Below, piece by piece: positions 14,598 to 26,339 of a stretch of DNA of 64,000 bases. Position numbers and translations under genes: made by a program. Location: positions 6,604,336-6,668,335 of the forward strand of contig CM024174.1 in NCBI GenBank assembly GCA_013433145.1, in the 5' to 3' direction. Numbering within the stretch: position 1 is the first letter of the stretch; the number at the start of each line of letters is the position of its first letter. The notes under the pieces are model-generated. The model worked only from the letters and a program-made list of their open reading frames with translations. It was not told the origin of the DNA and did not search any database. The DNA is from Ascaris suum. Lineage: Eukaryota; Nematoda; Chromadorea; Rhabditida; Ascarididae.

Positions 14598-14817
14598 CGA
14601 TGTTGTCGAAAGGCGACAGAATGTCGGTCACTGAGAATCGATGTGCGGACAGCTGCTTCTTGCTAATCGTTTGTGCCGCCGTGACATCCGTGGAACAAGT
14701 ATTATTTGTATTGGACGGCACTTCCCGCCTAGTTGTGCTCGTTGCATCTGCATCTCTCGATCGCTGACTCGCACTTGGTGGCGCATCTGCACCACGTAGC
14801 AGATCTGAGATCATTGT
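14598..14817 (-). CDS. NK-2-class homeobox gene, exon with TN (tinman-like) domain
   Basis: On the minus strand a TTTTCAG acceptor is followed by ACA-ATG and an open frame: MISDLLRGADAPPSASQRSR, then Ser/Thr/Asp-rich sequence, then KKQLSAHRFSVTDILSPFDN, to a GTACCG donor. The core HRFSVTDILSP closely matches the TN domain of NK-2 transcription factors (NKX2-1 type: PFSVSDILSPLE), a Groucho-corepressor-binding motif. The nematode candidate is ceh-24, but I have not proved which NK-2 paralogue this is. The homeodomain is not in this exon. The acceptor may be a cis splice site or a spliced-leader site, since the ATG follows after only three bases. Reading past the donor soon hits a stop, which supports exon end there. 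Confidence 0.6.
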
Positions 14818-15001
14818 CTGAAAACAACGATGATTTTGGTACCATTGATTACACAACCATTCCAGCCATCACTGCACATCTCTTCATGTTCATGCAGATG
14901 ATTGACACAATAAATAGTGGGATTTAACTGCTGTTTCTTATGAATTCTTAACCAATTGCAATTTCAAAAATATGAGGAAACCGCTGCTGTGTGTCAGTCA
15001 C

Positions 15002-15118
15002 TGAGATCAATGATGCATGTAAATCAGAACTACATGTGAGAATAGAGGGGCTAAGAGGACCTTCTGCAGACACCGTCGGAGTGGCACCTGTTGCATTCCT
15101 TGAGTTGTCGAACGGCAT
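15002..15118 (-). CDS. probable 5' exon of the NK-2-class gene
   Basis: The minus-strand frame from an ATG at 15118 reads MPFDNSRNATGATPTVSAEG, then PLSPSILTCSSDLHASLIS, and meets a GTGACT donor in phase 0. The next exon (14817) starts in phase 0, so the two join without a shift. The composition (Ser, Thr, Ala, Pro) suits a transcription-factor N-terminus. A stop lies 18 codons upstream, and this is the first ATG after it. The opposite strand is also open here for about 120 codons but has no early ATG, so strand choice is not certain. Confidence 0.38.
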
Positions 15119-15359
15119 TGCGATTCGCGGGCAATTTCTAGAGCTAATCGAGCAATGTTGGGCCCGTCGAGCAGCGCTTCAGCTGCGGATTATTAAGATG
15201 GCAGATTGCGCCTTCAGAGGTCAGAAGAGTAAGCTACTGACGGTTGGACCTTACTCTGCGACGTTAGTCGATGGAACCGAAGTGCGGTCATCAGTGGCAG
15301 CTTGGTGCGTTCTTCAAAACCTCTCCCCCTCCCCTTCCTTCATTCCATTTTGACTGGTA

Positions 15360-18060
15360 CCGCTGGTTTGATTGTTACTAAATGGGACTAAATTTTTAGC
15401 CCCCACATCGCTCGTATCTCGCAACTTGGCAGCAGCAAGCTCGTTAGGACATACTTAGGCATGTTTGGGTATTAAAATAGAACGAGGACAAGTGGAGACA
15501 TCCCAAGTTGTGCAAAAAAGCCATACTGCATTTCTGCAAAACACTTCTAAAGCGGTTTATATTTACTCAAACTACTGTCATTCCACGAATTTGATTGGTA
15601 TGTTAACTGCAAACCTGAAACAATTCCGATCGGCTTTATCCAAATCACTGTACTCAGTGTTCTTGTACAGTTACCGTGGTTTCTTTAACGTATTACCCGA
15701 GCGGTTCGTCCCCATCTCTTCTCATCCACCTCACGACAGCCCGAAAAAAAATGACTCAATGCATTTGAAGGATTGCTAACGAATCAGAGACGAACTTCAC
15801 CGGTCGTGGGTTTATATTGTCGAATTAATTTATTCGGTTTGATATTGCGATTTATTCGCATAAAGAGAAATTTGAAATAATAGCCGAAACTCGTTGACAA
15901 AAGAAACTTCTATAACAAAAAAGTTTTCATAGCTCATTTTCGAGCATTTTTGAAGGCTTTTTCAAGTGTTCCATTCACCATTTCAGCCAAAACATCCACA
16001 GGATACGGAAAGGAGCAGAAGTGAAAAATCGTTAATAAACCTACTAGGGCACCATGTAAGTTATTATTGCGAAATGAGACTCGCTGAGTCAATACCCCGC
16101 GTAATCATAGTAGTAGGTTAGTATGGAGTAGTTTTGATATTGAGGATCGATGTAAGCAATAATGTCGGATTGGAGTGCCATAATTTTCATATAAACTGCC
16201 GCCTGAAGTGGGTGTTGAAATTTCGAGAGTCGGGATGATGTCCGTTGAGCATCTCTCTTCAAATGCGTTGAGTCGTAACCACAAGGGAGCAAGCATCGAT
16301 TCCACTCGTGTAGATTATGGTACTTATGCAACGCCACTGTGCACTTCAACGTTATAACGCCATTGCACTTTCGCAAATATTGCAGGCTGGCACGAGCAAT
16401 TCGAAACAGCCATCAGCTGGATCAGAGTATAGCCGCAAAAATGATCCATGGGCTCTGGAATGATGTGTGATTCCGAGCTATTTTATAAATAAGGTGGTAT
16501 CATTTTTGGTTGCTGTCAGATAGATAGGACTTCTAAGGTCGCAAGATAAGCCAGGTGACGCATCTACGCTTTATCAGCCATACGTTGTAAGTCTAGAAAC
16601 AAATTAGCTTTCATGCCTGCTGGTATGGCTTGACGGCATAACAGTCCAAAATTATTATACAAGGTGAGATACCTTTGTAACTCAGTAGTCGAAATTTATA
16701 GGGAAAAGTGTTAAATACACATCTTCAGTGGTAGAAAAGGTTGAATAATCAACGCGTAAAATTGACCTGAGACAAGCAGCGTGCAGTAAATAAAAAAATT
16801 CATGCCATATACATATGGCATCATGTTCTGCTCGTAAGGCTAGTAATTGTCTCAGAAGTTTTTAGTGGAATTCAGGTGATATGGACAAAACCCACAGTCT
16901 TATGCGTATAATCTCGGATCTTGTGCCTATCGCGTGTACATTACATTTAGTGCACGCTCGGCTGTCTTGCCCCGCACACGAGATATGCTGTACATTGTGA
17001 CTTGCATATTATGTGTACAATTCGCAATTGTATAATTTCGGTTATTTGCATTCGCATTCCACCCGCAAATGATGTACCTCCATAGAGTTTCTAGAATGCA
17101 GGAAGTTCTGATCAGAAAGAGACATGTTGGTCTTTCCGTGAGGAAGTAAAGCTTTCCAGAAACTTCCAAAAGGCTGGAGACGACCAGTCATGCTGGAGAC
17201 AGCTTTTGATACAGGAAGTTCTGGTAAATACCACATATTAAATTTGAGTAACGCCGGCAGGTGTAGGTGATGGATTCTGAGATATTTCAATGAAAGCTCC
17301 CGATTAGGTTGTAAAAGCGCAAAAAAATTAACGAAAAGTAGTAGTTGTCCATTGAGGAAAATTTCAAATGGATACCTGAGGTTAATTTGTCCATTTAGGA
17401 CTAAAAAGAACGATTGCTTGGTCTAGTGACAAGCAGTACTGTTACTAAATGCTCTTTTACTGTATTTATTGAAATGATAGAAAAAATATCTATGAAATGA
17501 TTGAACTGTTAGAGAACATTCAGCACTGAAAACATAGGAATAGCGGCTTTGTTAATGCGCATCTGTGACAAAAACCTCCGTGACAGTCAATACAAATTTA
17601 CACTCTATTTGCTTAAGACACTAACTCCTTCCCTTTATTACAATCGTTGAATTAAAATTCCATAAAAATACGGTCCTTTGGCTGCACAATTAACGATTTG
17701 ATCGTAGGAAATGACTTTTGCGTTGACAGTATATGAGCAAACAATTCTTAAAAGATAATCTTGATCCTCTCCAGAGAAAAAATTGTCTCAGTTCTCAGAT
17801 GAGCGGATATTTGCATCATACCAGAAATGCCTTCATTGATTACTGAAAGATATTACGAAAGTGCCTTCATTTGCTTTCTTATTTGTCAAAAGTTACCTTA
17901 ACAAGATGTTTTTCAGTTTGTGTATTCAGCACCATTTATTTATAAATAGCGGGTCAGCTAGAAGAAAAAGATGGTAGCTGACGCGTGGCATAATAGTAAG
18001 TGTTGAATGAAGATTGACTGCTGGGGGATGAGCGAAGCCATATCATGCTGGTTGGGTGTG
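15360..18060. other. non-coding stretch, nothing recognised
   Basis: Only short unconvincing open frames are present. A perfect inverted repeat (arms ATGCCATAT/ATATGGCAT, 16802-16821) is the one local structure I noticed. Confidence 0.5.
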
Positions 18061-18066
18061 TTCCCA

Positions 18067-18267
18067 TCAGTCCACTCGAGTCAGCTTCTTGGCCGCCTCG
18101 ATGGGCCGCTTCTGCTCAATTGGTTCGTCATCTAGTGCGCTCTTTCCAGAAGGGCTCCTTTGCGACGAATATAAGCGAACAACAATGAGAATATACAAGG
18201 CGGCATGGCAGTGGCCAAAGGCTATCGCGAACAACACAGAAACAATGACGTGCAACATTAATTGCAT
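18067..18267 (-). CDS. putative small single-pass membrane or secreted protein, or terminal exon
   Basis: This is a 66-codon minus-strand frame ending in TGA at 18067. A long hydrophobic N-terminus (MQLMLHVIVSVLFAIAFGHC, then HAALYILIVVRLY) would act as a signal peptide or membrane anchor. It is followed by a charged tail with KR and KK pairs (PIEQKRPIEAAKKLTRVD). The hydrophobic-then-charged layout is coherent, but there is no homologue I can name and no clear promoter. The ATG lies right beside a CA/TG repeat, so it could also be the last exon of a larger membrane protein, or chance. Confidence 0.3.
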   Translation of the reverse strand: MQLMLHVIVSVLFAIAFGHCHAALYILIVVRLYSSQRSPSGKSALDDEPIEQKRPIEAAKKLTRVD

Positions 18268-18269
18268 TC

Positions 18270-18470
18270 CCTACACATATATGTATGCGCACAACGCACA
18301 TACGCATATACACACAGGCACACGCGGACGTGCATGCATCTACAAACGTGCACATGTATACGTAGACACACAAACACACACATAAACACACACACGCAGG
18401 CGCACGCACGTACACACAGACATACACAGATACACACGCGCACATTCGCACATACATATACATGCAACCA
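18270..18470. repeat. imperfect CA/TG-rich alternating purine-pyrimidine block
   Basis: About 200 bp is dominated by CA, CG and TA steps (ACACAC, GCGCAC, CATACATATACATG). Long open frames on both strands here are products of this repeat. The sequence has Z-DNA-forming character. Confidence 0.9.
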
Positions 18471-18539
18471 CTTGATGCTAGAAGCAAATCGGCGAGTCCA
18501 CCTCTCGAAACAACGACTTTCCTTTTAAAAAGCTGCGTG

Positions 18540-21080
18540 CTAATGAGAAGATGGAAAATATGATAAAGGCAAAACTAGTGAAAAGTATGTACATAACTTC
18601 TGAATCATTGTAATACCAGAATTGCAGTACAGTAATTACCGATTCATGAAACAAAACTAATGCATTCTATGTTCGTGAGCACATTGCTCATAACCGTAAC
18701 CGCCTGACTTCCTTTTCTTAGAAAGCTTTGAGAGAAAATAACCAAAGAAACTTTAGCAACCCAGTGATGAAACTGAGCGAAATAAAATTGAACCTCTTTC
18801 AGTTCGCTACCTTCTATACGCTAAAAGGAACCTTTAAACGAGTTTAATAATGGTTCATGAAAGTTCCCATATTTTTCGACCAAACTTTTTCCTCAGCCCC
18901 AAAAGAACTTCCCCATCCCTCAGCTTTCACTTTTTTCTCAAATTCCCAAAATCAGCTGGTCCCGAAATAAATTGGTCGGCTCAAGTTTCAGGATAATTCT
19001 TTAAATCCACGGCTAACAAAATATTTTCACGACACTTCTGATCGTCACTAGTGCGTTTATGGCATAGTGCGTTTCATCGTACGAGTAGAAGTGCTTCTGA
19101 AGAGGACCGTGCGTGCATTCAGGTGGCAGGCTGAATGATTAGACAATTTGCAATCTAGTGATTCCGGTATTGCGAGCAAGTTTTGTTTGGTTTAACAGCT
19201 CTCTTCCTGTTTCATTCGCTCTTAAGGAGGCACATCGAGATAGCAAGCCTGATTTGCGCAATATTTAACAGCTCTTTTATGCAGAAATGCATTTAAGAAA
19301 CCATCGATAGTATAAAACATATCCGAAGATCAGTTTAGAGTTCCCCTCTCTGAATATATTGGTTGTTGTGAACAAACGCTGAGAAAGGGCATCTGTGCTT
19401 ATAGAAGCAGTTGACCAGTAAGCACCGAGTTCAAGAACCCTTAAAGAAACTTGCTCAACACTAAACAATTGAAGAGTGCCCTCCCTCTCGAGTCGACGCG
19501 ATCAGCTCAGCTTCCCAACTGCATCTCTTTTTTTACCCGTTCTTTCATTTTCTTGTAAGCACTTCACGAAAAATGACTGAAATTCAGGACATTAAAAAAA
19601 ATAAGAAAGCTTATCACGGCAATAATAGTGTGTTCATGCCGCAGTCAAACGCAGACTGCACGTATCTTGTTCAGCATATGCTAGCCCATATGCTAACTAA
19701 TATAAAACGCAGATTTCTTAACTGATTCTCGAAGCAATCTCCACTGATGTGGTAATGAGTCATTTAAATTCACAACCGATAATCGACTGATGCACTTCTC
19801 CGAAGGATTACAAGTGGAGTCCTTTAGATGGATTAGGTAATATAAACCTATTTATGCAACTGAATTTAGCACTAAAGTACTATTATTTTGTCATTTTTCA
19901 TCGGAGAATAACAACTGTATAAAAGGCAAAAACAATGTGAGGAGATTGCGAGAAGACAGTACTCGAAATCATGAATATCACTGTGAGAATGTGATTGTAT
20001 ATATAGGAGGTTGATTTACTTGCTTATTTATTTATTCTCTTATTCACATATTTACCTGTTCTTCCTGTTACATTGAATCACGCTGTAGTGATCTCTCTGT
20101 AAAATGCAACGCGATTTACGTTTTTCCTTTTCATTTTCTCGATATTTTCAAAACAAAATAATATCACTGTTTAAATAATAAGCGAATGATGTTGGCCATT
20201 AACGGCTTTTCATTAGCTTTTTAGAGGCGAGGAAGTTGAATGATGTCTTCAACATGTCTGCGGCTGACTGGCACGCGGTTGACAGAATCATTCAGGAAAA
20301 AAGAAACTAGCAAAATCTATTAGTTAGCATTCACATGAGTCCATACGGTTTACCATATCTCTGAACAAGCCGTATACCTCCACTGATCCAAATAATTAAA
20401 CACGAAACTATGGAATGAAATTTTCTGCTTCTTAAGTATAATTAAATAAAAAACTATGTCCTAAAATGTACTTTAATTTTTTTATTCCTTTGGCAGCGCA
20501 AAGTTTTTTATCATATCATTTGTTTTAGACTGGAGACGCCTGCATTTAAGCCGAATGGTTGAAAAAAGGTAAACATCAACGAGACTTCCAGCTTTCTCTT
20601 AGTGGACAACATCTTTCAATGAGAACGGCAGCACACTTCTACTCATTATTAACTAAACAAATGGTCGTATTCAAATCCTTCACCTAAAGCTACCAGATCA
20701 TTTCAGGTGGAGTCCAACTATGAAATATTCAAATATAGTTGCTTACCAGAATCATCCAGCACGTAATAAAAATTATTAGTAATCAAGGCTTCAGAAGTCT
20801 AAATGGAATCTAGCGAAGGCTCGAGCCACCCGTCAGTGGCTACTATTGATAAGATGGCACAACTGGCCAACATACTACCGCATAGAAAAATTGACAAACG
20901 AATGAAACGTAAGTGACCTACATTCAAAAATTGCATAAAGCATAGTGGTTATTACCTAGCAAGCGAACATTCAATGTGAATGACTGTCTGAGAAGCGCAA
21001 CTGTAACTCATCTTTATGATGGAATGCTCTCAGTACGCATGCATAAATCGTGTTCGTTTTCTTCGCTAAAAAGAATTTAG
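18540..21080. other. AT-rich non-coding stretch
   Basis: No gene is supported; only short open frames and small palindromes are present (AGCATATGCT near 19674). Confidence 0.5.
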
Positions 21081-21082
21081 AT

Positions 21083-21190
21083 ATGGGAAACTTACGAGTG
21101 CGATTGGCGCAACCGTTGACAGTAGGTGATCGGTGGAAGACTGCAGCCAAGAGCAGCAGCACCCACTCAGTCAGGGAGACTGCTACCGCA
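21083..21190 (+). CDS. possible first exon, MGN-starting peptide
   Basis: After a good acceptor or trans-splice site (AAGAATTTAG, ending at 21080), an ATG at 21083 opens MGNLRVRLAQPLTVGDRWKT, then AAKSSSTHSVRETATA, and meets a GTATGC donor in phase 0. MGN at the N-terminus could be N-myristoylated. The block sits at the start of a locally GC- and CpG-rich island, as expected for a 5' exon. I find no convincing downstream partner exon. Confidence 0.28.
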
Positions 21191-21690
21191 GTATGCAGCA
21201 ATCAGTGTGCGTTATTGCATTGCGTTGCGAGTTGTCGTCCGGCAAGCATCTCATTGAGCTTGCTGATTGGCTCTTTTCTCGACTAGACTAAGACTTCAAT
21301 TGTTCCGTCTCGATAGCCGTGCAATGCGCTTTCCGACAAACTTTCCAACACACGAAGCGGACAAACAAAAGGCGATTAGGCGGCTATTGTGCTGTAAAGA
21401 TTGACGAGTGCAACGCTTGTTTGCGGCTCGCCTCAACCGGATAACGAGCGCTTGCCTAAATGGCTTTCGTTGGGTCCGGTCTGTAGCGCTTCGAGTGCTA
21501 ATTCAATCAAGTAGGCTTCTCGTCGGATCGCTAAACACATAACAACCACCATTCGAGCATCACAATCAAACGAACCCCTCGCAACATGTACCCCCTAATA
21601 CGTCCCGTAGCGGCCGCCTTCACCCATCTACCGTAGTCAAAGTGCACTCGGCCAAGTGCATTTCAGTGCTTTAGAGAACGGTACGCACTC
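21083..21690. promoter_or_regulatory. GC/CpG-rich island, possible promoter region
   Basis: Base composition shifts clearly from the AT-rich flanks, with many CG steps (CCGTAGCGGCCGCC near 21604) and a CCAAT-type element (GATTGGC, about 21263). In this gene-poor stretch such islands usually mark promoters or 5' exons; this is an inference. Confidence 0.3.
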
Positions 21691-21699
21691 ACTCAGGAT

Positions 21700-23672
21700 C
21701 AAATAGCGTGAACTACTCAACAGTAGTGAGCCATTTTTGTGGGTTGTTCATTTTTTTCGCTCTCTCTAATGTATTAATGAGTTGACTCAGAGTTGTCGTC
21801 CACTGCTCGCTTTATCCCTCTCATTCTACCTTTGTGTACTGTCCGATCCTGCGTCCTCACTGTTCTCGTTCTGCTGTTTCAAATACATTCTACTTCCTTT
21901 TTTAGTGAAAGAAGCATACTGAACTTTTAGTAATTCCTTCTCTTCAACTTCTCTCTTGACAACTACTGTGCTCACCACCTTGTATGTGGTAATCTCGCAG
22001 TTTCTGACAAAAAATTTAATTATGAGTTAACTGCTTTCTGATAATAGTTCCACTGCGACGCAAATTTGTCAGTAACCAGATCCCTTGCTGAAATTAACTG
22101 GATTCAGCCCAATAATTGTAATGCAATGCATCGTGTGCACATAGAGTCGCTCGTTGAGTATATCAGTTACGTGAATGATGGACGATGCAATGAGTTGTTT
22201 GCAAAAGGACGTCAACTCTTCTAACAGTGATTGCATATGGGCGTTGTGATCATCAATGAGGCTCTTATAATTTATTTAAACGATGAGTAAATGTTGAAAT
22301 CATTGTCTTCAGGCAATGAGATGCTCGGATAGCGACAAACGTTCACGCTGAGAAATGAATGCAAGATGAATGAGAACGAGTCTTTGAGGAGGGACTTTCA
22401 ACGAAATATTCCCTTCAAGTTCTGCTAAGCAGCTTCCAGGCACTCAAGAAATTGCTTACTTTCCCACACTGAAAAGCACTTGCGAAATTGAAGTCAACTT
22501 CAACATTTCTTTTCCCACTTTGAGGGACCCATATGGTCCCCAACTCTCTCTTGACTCCATTGTGTTATGCTCATTGACACAACAAACAGCGCATATCTAG
22601 ATAGAATAGATTGCTCATTGTCATCGTCTACATTTTACTTTATTATATGCGAGCAGAAATATTTCAATGGAATTTCCAACCCATTGTTGCATACTCAAAC
22701 AAAAATGACTTCTTTAAGGCAATATTTAAATGCATTGTGCATATAATCGTAAAGAAGCAACCCCAAATTTCATGCAATAAATGAACCATTTTTATGCTTT
22801 TTGATTTGCGGACCATAAGTAAAAAAGTTATATTTCTTTATCGGTTAAATTATACTAAAAGCGAGTTTTAATACGTAATGCTTGGACGAATACAATTAGT
22901 CATCACAAATAGTGCTCCTCTGAAAACGTTGCTTGAAGCTTCGCATAGCCTCACATGCATGTTGGCTACGTGCTTATCTTGAGCGTTGATTAACTCGAAA
23001 GCAACAAACAATCATCACTGCGCAAGTGGGATTGCTGTTACCGAACAAATTCGGTAGTTCTGATTAAGACTTTGATAGAAGTTATGACATATGTATTCCC
23101 AGTAAACTGCACCACCAAAACCTTTGCACGTCACTGGATAGTCATTATGTGATACCAAAAGCGCTCCGGAAAGATGCATCAAGTTTCATCAAATTCTTCA
23201 TCACCAAAGTGTAGATGTTACGGTTGATAATCAATGCATTTCGTTGGGTAGGAACCTTTGAGTCGGAAAATTTCGCCTCGGTGGGATGTAACATTTTGAG
23301 CTTTTCGGAGGAAATTCGAGTCGCTTAAGCTCTCCTTTGATTTCAACACAAATTGCTAGGTTCGCGGTAAAACGCGAGGCTTCACAGTTCAATTGACGGT
23401 AAATGCCAATATATTTAATGGGGCGATGGATGGAAGCATCGGCTTGGTGAAACCTATTGTGAAGAACAATTCAATATGAGTATAAAATATATGTGAATAT
23501 GAAATCTGCGAACGGAGTTGCATTGGCCGAAATATGCTTCTGAAAAAGACCATGGAATGATGAATGGATGAAAAGAGAGTAAAATTACGGGCCGTGAGGC
23601 TAAAAATCCTGCCAAAAGCACCCATACTGAAATGTCGACTTAATTCAAGAAACTCATACCTTTTAGCTTACA

Positions 23673-23676
<4 letters not shown>
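21700..23676. other. non-coding stretch, nothing recognised
   Basis: AT-rich, with no open frame beyond chance length and no repeats beyond short simple runs. Confidence 0.5.

Positions 23677-23764
<88 letters not shown>
23677..23764. repeat. (TC)44 dinucleotide microsatellite
   Basis: Eighty-eight bases of uninterrupted TC units lie between 23677 and 23764. Reported open frames through it (poly Leu-Ser or Arg-Glu) are artefacts of the repeat. Confidence 0.98.
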
Positions 23765-23767
<3 letters not shown>

Positions 23768-25555
23768 CCCCAACGATAAATGCAGAAGCAAGTTAAAGTA
23801 CCGGGCAATTTCTAAGGGCGACAGGCGGAATTTGGATGCAATGAAAACATCTGAAGCAGGCCAAGACTGATGAGAATTCACCTCATTTAGCTATGATCGA
23901 GTTTTGCAGCATTTGCACTAAAAACTAATCGCCAACAGATTTTCGAATTTCGATGCAATATTGTGGCATAAAAGTAGTCAATTCTGAAATTCTTTATCAA
24001 AACATGACGGATTTGAGTAAATTTTGTCGAAAGATGACGTTTCCTCGGTCTCTGAACTGAAATAAAAATACCCATTTCTTAAGATGAAAATGGACGAGGA
24101 ACCTATCGAGGAAACGAAAAAACTCTTCAGCCCAGCCACCAAAAATTCTTCCTCTCTCGTCTTTCGGCTTTGAGGACCAAGTGACTTATAATCAAAGCCA
24201 ACCTTAGCGAATTTTAGAGAATGTGAATGAAGCTGTGAAAAAAAGGGATTCTTAGATCCTTTCTGGACCATAGCAGGGATTGTTATGACCGAGCAGATAC
24301 TATCATGAATCAAATAGCGATATTTTCACCTGAAGGTTTAAGAGTTATATTGCGATTCGTTCATTCTCTCAGCTATGCCGACGATTAGTTGGACAGCAGT
24401 GCTTTCTTGGATTGGCTATGGCATATACGAAAATTGATATGAATTGAATTAACACAATAACCTAAGTATGGCTCGATATGCATTTATAGACAACACAAAT
24501 TTACCGAAGCTGAATAAGATGTGAAATTGTAGGCCAGTCAGGATTTGTTAAAGATAAGTCACCATAAGGATAACTGCATCGTGCCTATTTCTCAACCGCA
24601 GTCAAGCATAAAGAAACGTTGGAGATTTTAACCAAGAAAGGAGTACTGCAACTGATACAAGATGGCGAGTTCTCGTTGTAATTTATGGCGTGGTTGAATA
24701 ACAGAGACTTTGCATACCGCGGGAATGAAACAGCTGTTACTTCAGTCCGAATCAACCACTGCTGCATTTAACACATCAGTGCTTTAAACTTAATGAACGT
24801 CGGAGGTAGCAGACCATTTCAGGAAGGAGCAACATTTAAGAATAGGACAGCGAAGTAAAGGCACATGCAGAAATTTGCTTAGATTCTCACCTATCCGATT
24901 TCATTTGATTGGCACTTTTTTCATTAAGTAAATCGCGAGATTCAATACGTGAGCCAACTGAAAGGTAAATATGTAGATTAAATCTATCTCCATATATGTT
25001 TGTGCTCTAAAGAAAAGTTAGGAGCAGAAAATTAAGAGTGTTATGAGAACGGATTGCCAACGTTGGGGATAAAACTGAAAACCGCACTGCTGCAGCAATG
25101 GAAAACAATCGAGTCAAGTTATTCTCACCAGCTACTGTCATCCCGCTTGCCACCTCGAAAAGAGCGCCCGCTCCTTCATGCTGAAAGCGCTCTCTTAATT
25201 CTGCTTTTACCAGCTGCATTTTCTCTGCATTGAGCACTATTAGTAGCGCCTATAGCGTTTCATCAAATTTCTCAACGCACACGTGCATGCAGCTGTATGT
25301 GTTCGACATTTTCCGCTTTTTCGCTTTTGCCTTGGGAAATAACGATCGCTAAATGACATTTCAAGGACACAATCCACTGAAGACTTTGTTTTGCAAAATT
25401 AATAGAAATTTCACCCTTCAGCCGCTTCTGTTGAAATGCTGCAATGCGCAGTATGACTACATATGTGCATATGAAATAAAACACCAGAATCGCCCATCAT
25501 TAGTGATGTACCGTCGACGATCCTCTCCAGCTGGATGAATCCATGCAAATTTCTT
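23765..25555. other. non-coding stretch, nothing recognised
   Basis: It contains minus-strand open frames of up to 111 codons (23978-24313) without recognisable motifs or splice signals. Confidence 0.45.
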
Positions 25556-25559
25556 GACA

Positions 25560-26337
25560 ATTTTATATGTCCACAATTCTTTTCGCCATTGCTTTAAACT
25601 ATGCAAATATACTTTTGCAAAGAGACATTTGCGGGGAAATTGGCATCGATGGAACGGTTACTTGAAAGTTCACATAATGTGCGATTCGCATGCCGCAAGA
25701 ACTGCTTTTCGTATTCACATTCTCCTCGCCTTGCATCGTAGATGTATACAGCACTGCCGAAATGTCTTCATCGCCTATTGCCGACCGGCTTTGGAACACT
25801 GCACTCCCATATGGTCTTCTCATTTGATTTCCGATATTGCTAGGAAATGCCCAGAAATGCTTCTGCCTATTGCTTTTCGCAAAACCTGCCGTAGTCCATA
25901 CCAGCCAAATTACATTACCGAGCAAAAATTTTCAACTTAGATTCATTGAAATATCGCAGACTCAAGTTTGACTTGATTCTTTGTTATCAATTTATGTTCG
26001 GCTTTTCCGACATCCTGATATCAGAAATATTGGTTTCAGTCGACCTGCGCATTGGTTTCAGCTCGCCAGAGCAAATTGCAGTATAAATAATGTTCTGCAT
26101 AGTTTCCAGTTTCGAGTTGTACGAATCTGGAATCTGTTTACCGCCGATATCGTTGAATGCATCTACTCCTTCAGCTTTTAAGCTGCAGTTGAGCCATAAA
26201 CACCACTGTTGCTCTTGAGCACTAAATGCCTACTCGTCCATGGTAGACTTTTACGACAGCTGCTCCATGCTATTCATATTTAGATACCTTTATTTGTTTT
26301 CCCGTTAGGGGACTTTGAAATAAATAAATAAATAAAC
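25560..26337 (+). mobile_element. CR1-like non-LTR retrotransposon, 5'-truncated and degenerate
   Basis: Translated fragments in shifting plus-strand frames match the C-terminal part of CR1/jockey-type reverse transcriptases. They are NVFIAYCRPALEHCTPIWSS (family pattern 'AY.TYVRPLLEYCSPIWSP'), then LDSLKYRRLKFDLILCYQ (about 25930-26000), then FQFRVVRIWN (about 26110) and a closing SAFKLQLSHK (about 26172). The element ends in a short AAATAAATAAATAAA-type tail (about 26318-26335), typical of CR1 3' ends. Frame breaks and stops show it is dead. The endonuclease and most of the reverse transcriptase are missing. Confidence 0.75.
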
Positions 26338-26339
26338 AG

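Noticed and set aside
14991..15353. 120-codon plus-strand open frame over the proposed NK-2 5' exon
   Set aside because: It has no ATG near its start, and the minus-strand frame joins the TN-domain exon in phase; some doubt remains.
18128..18528. Open frames of 88-119 codons on both strands, rich in Cys/Val or Thr/His
   Set aside because: Products of the CA/TG repeat.
23564..23881. Open frames with Leu-Ser or Arg-Glu runs
   Set aside because: Products of the TC microsatellite.
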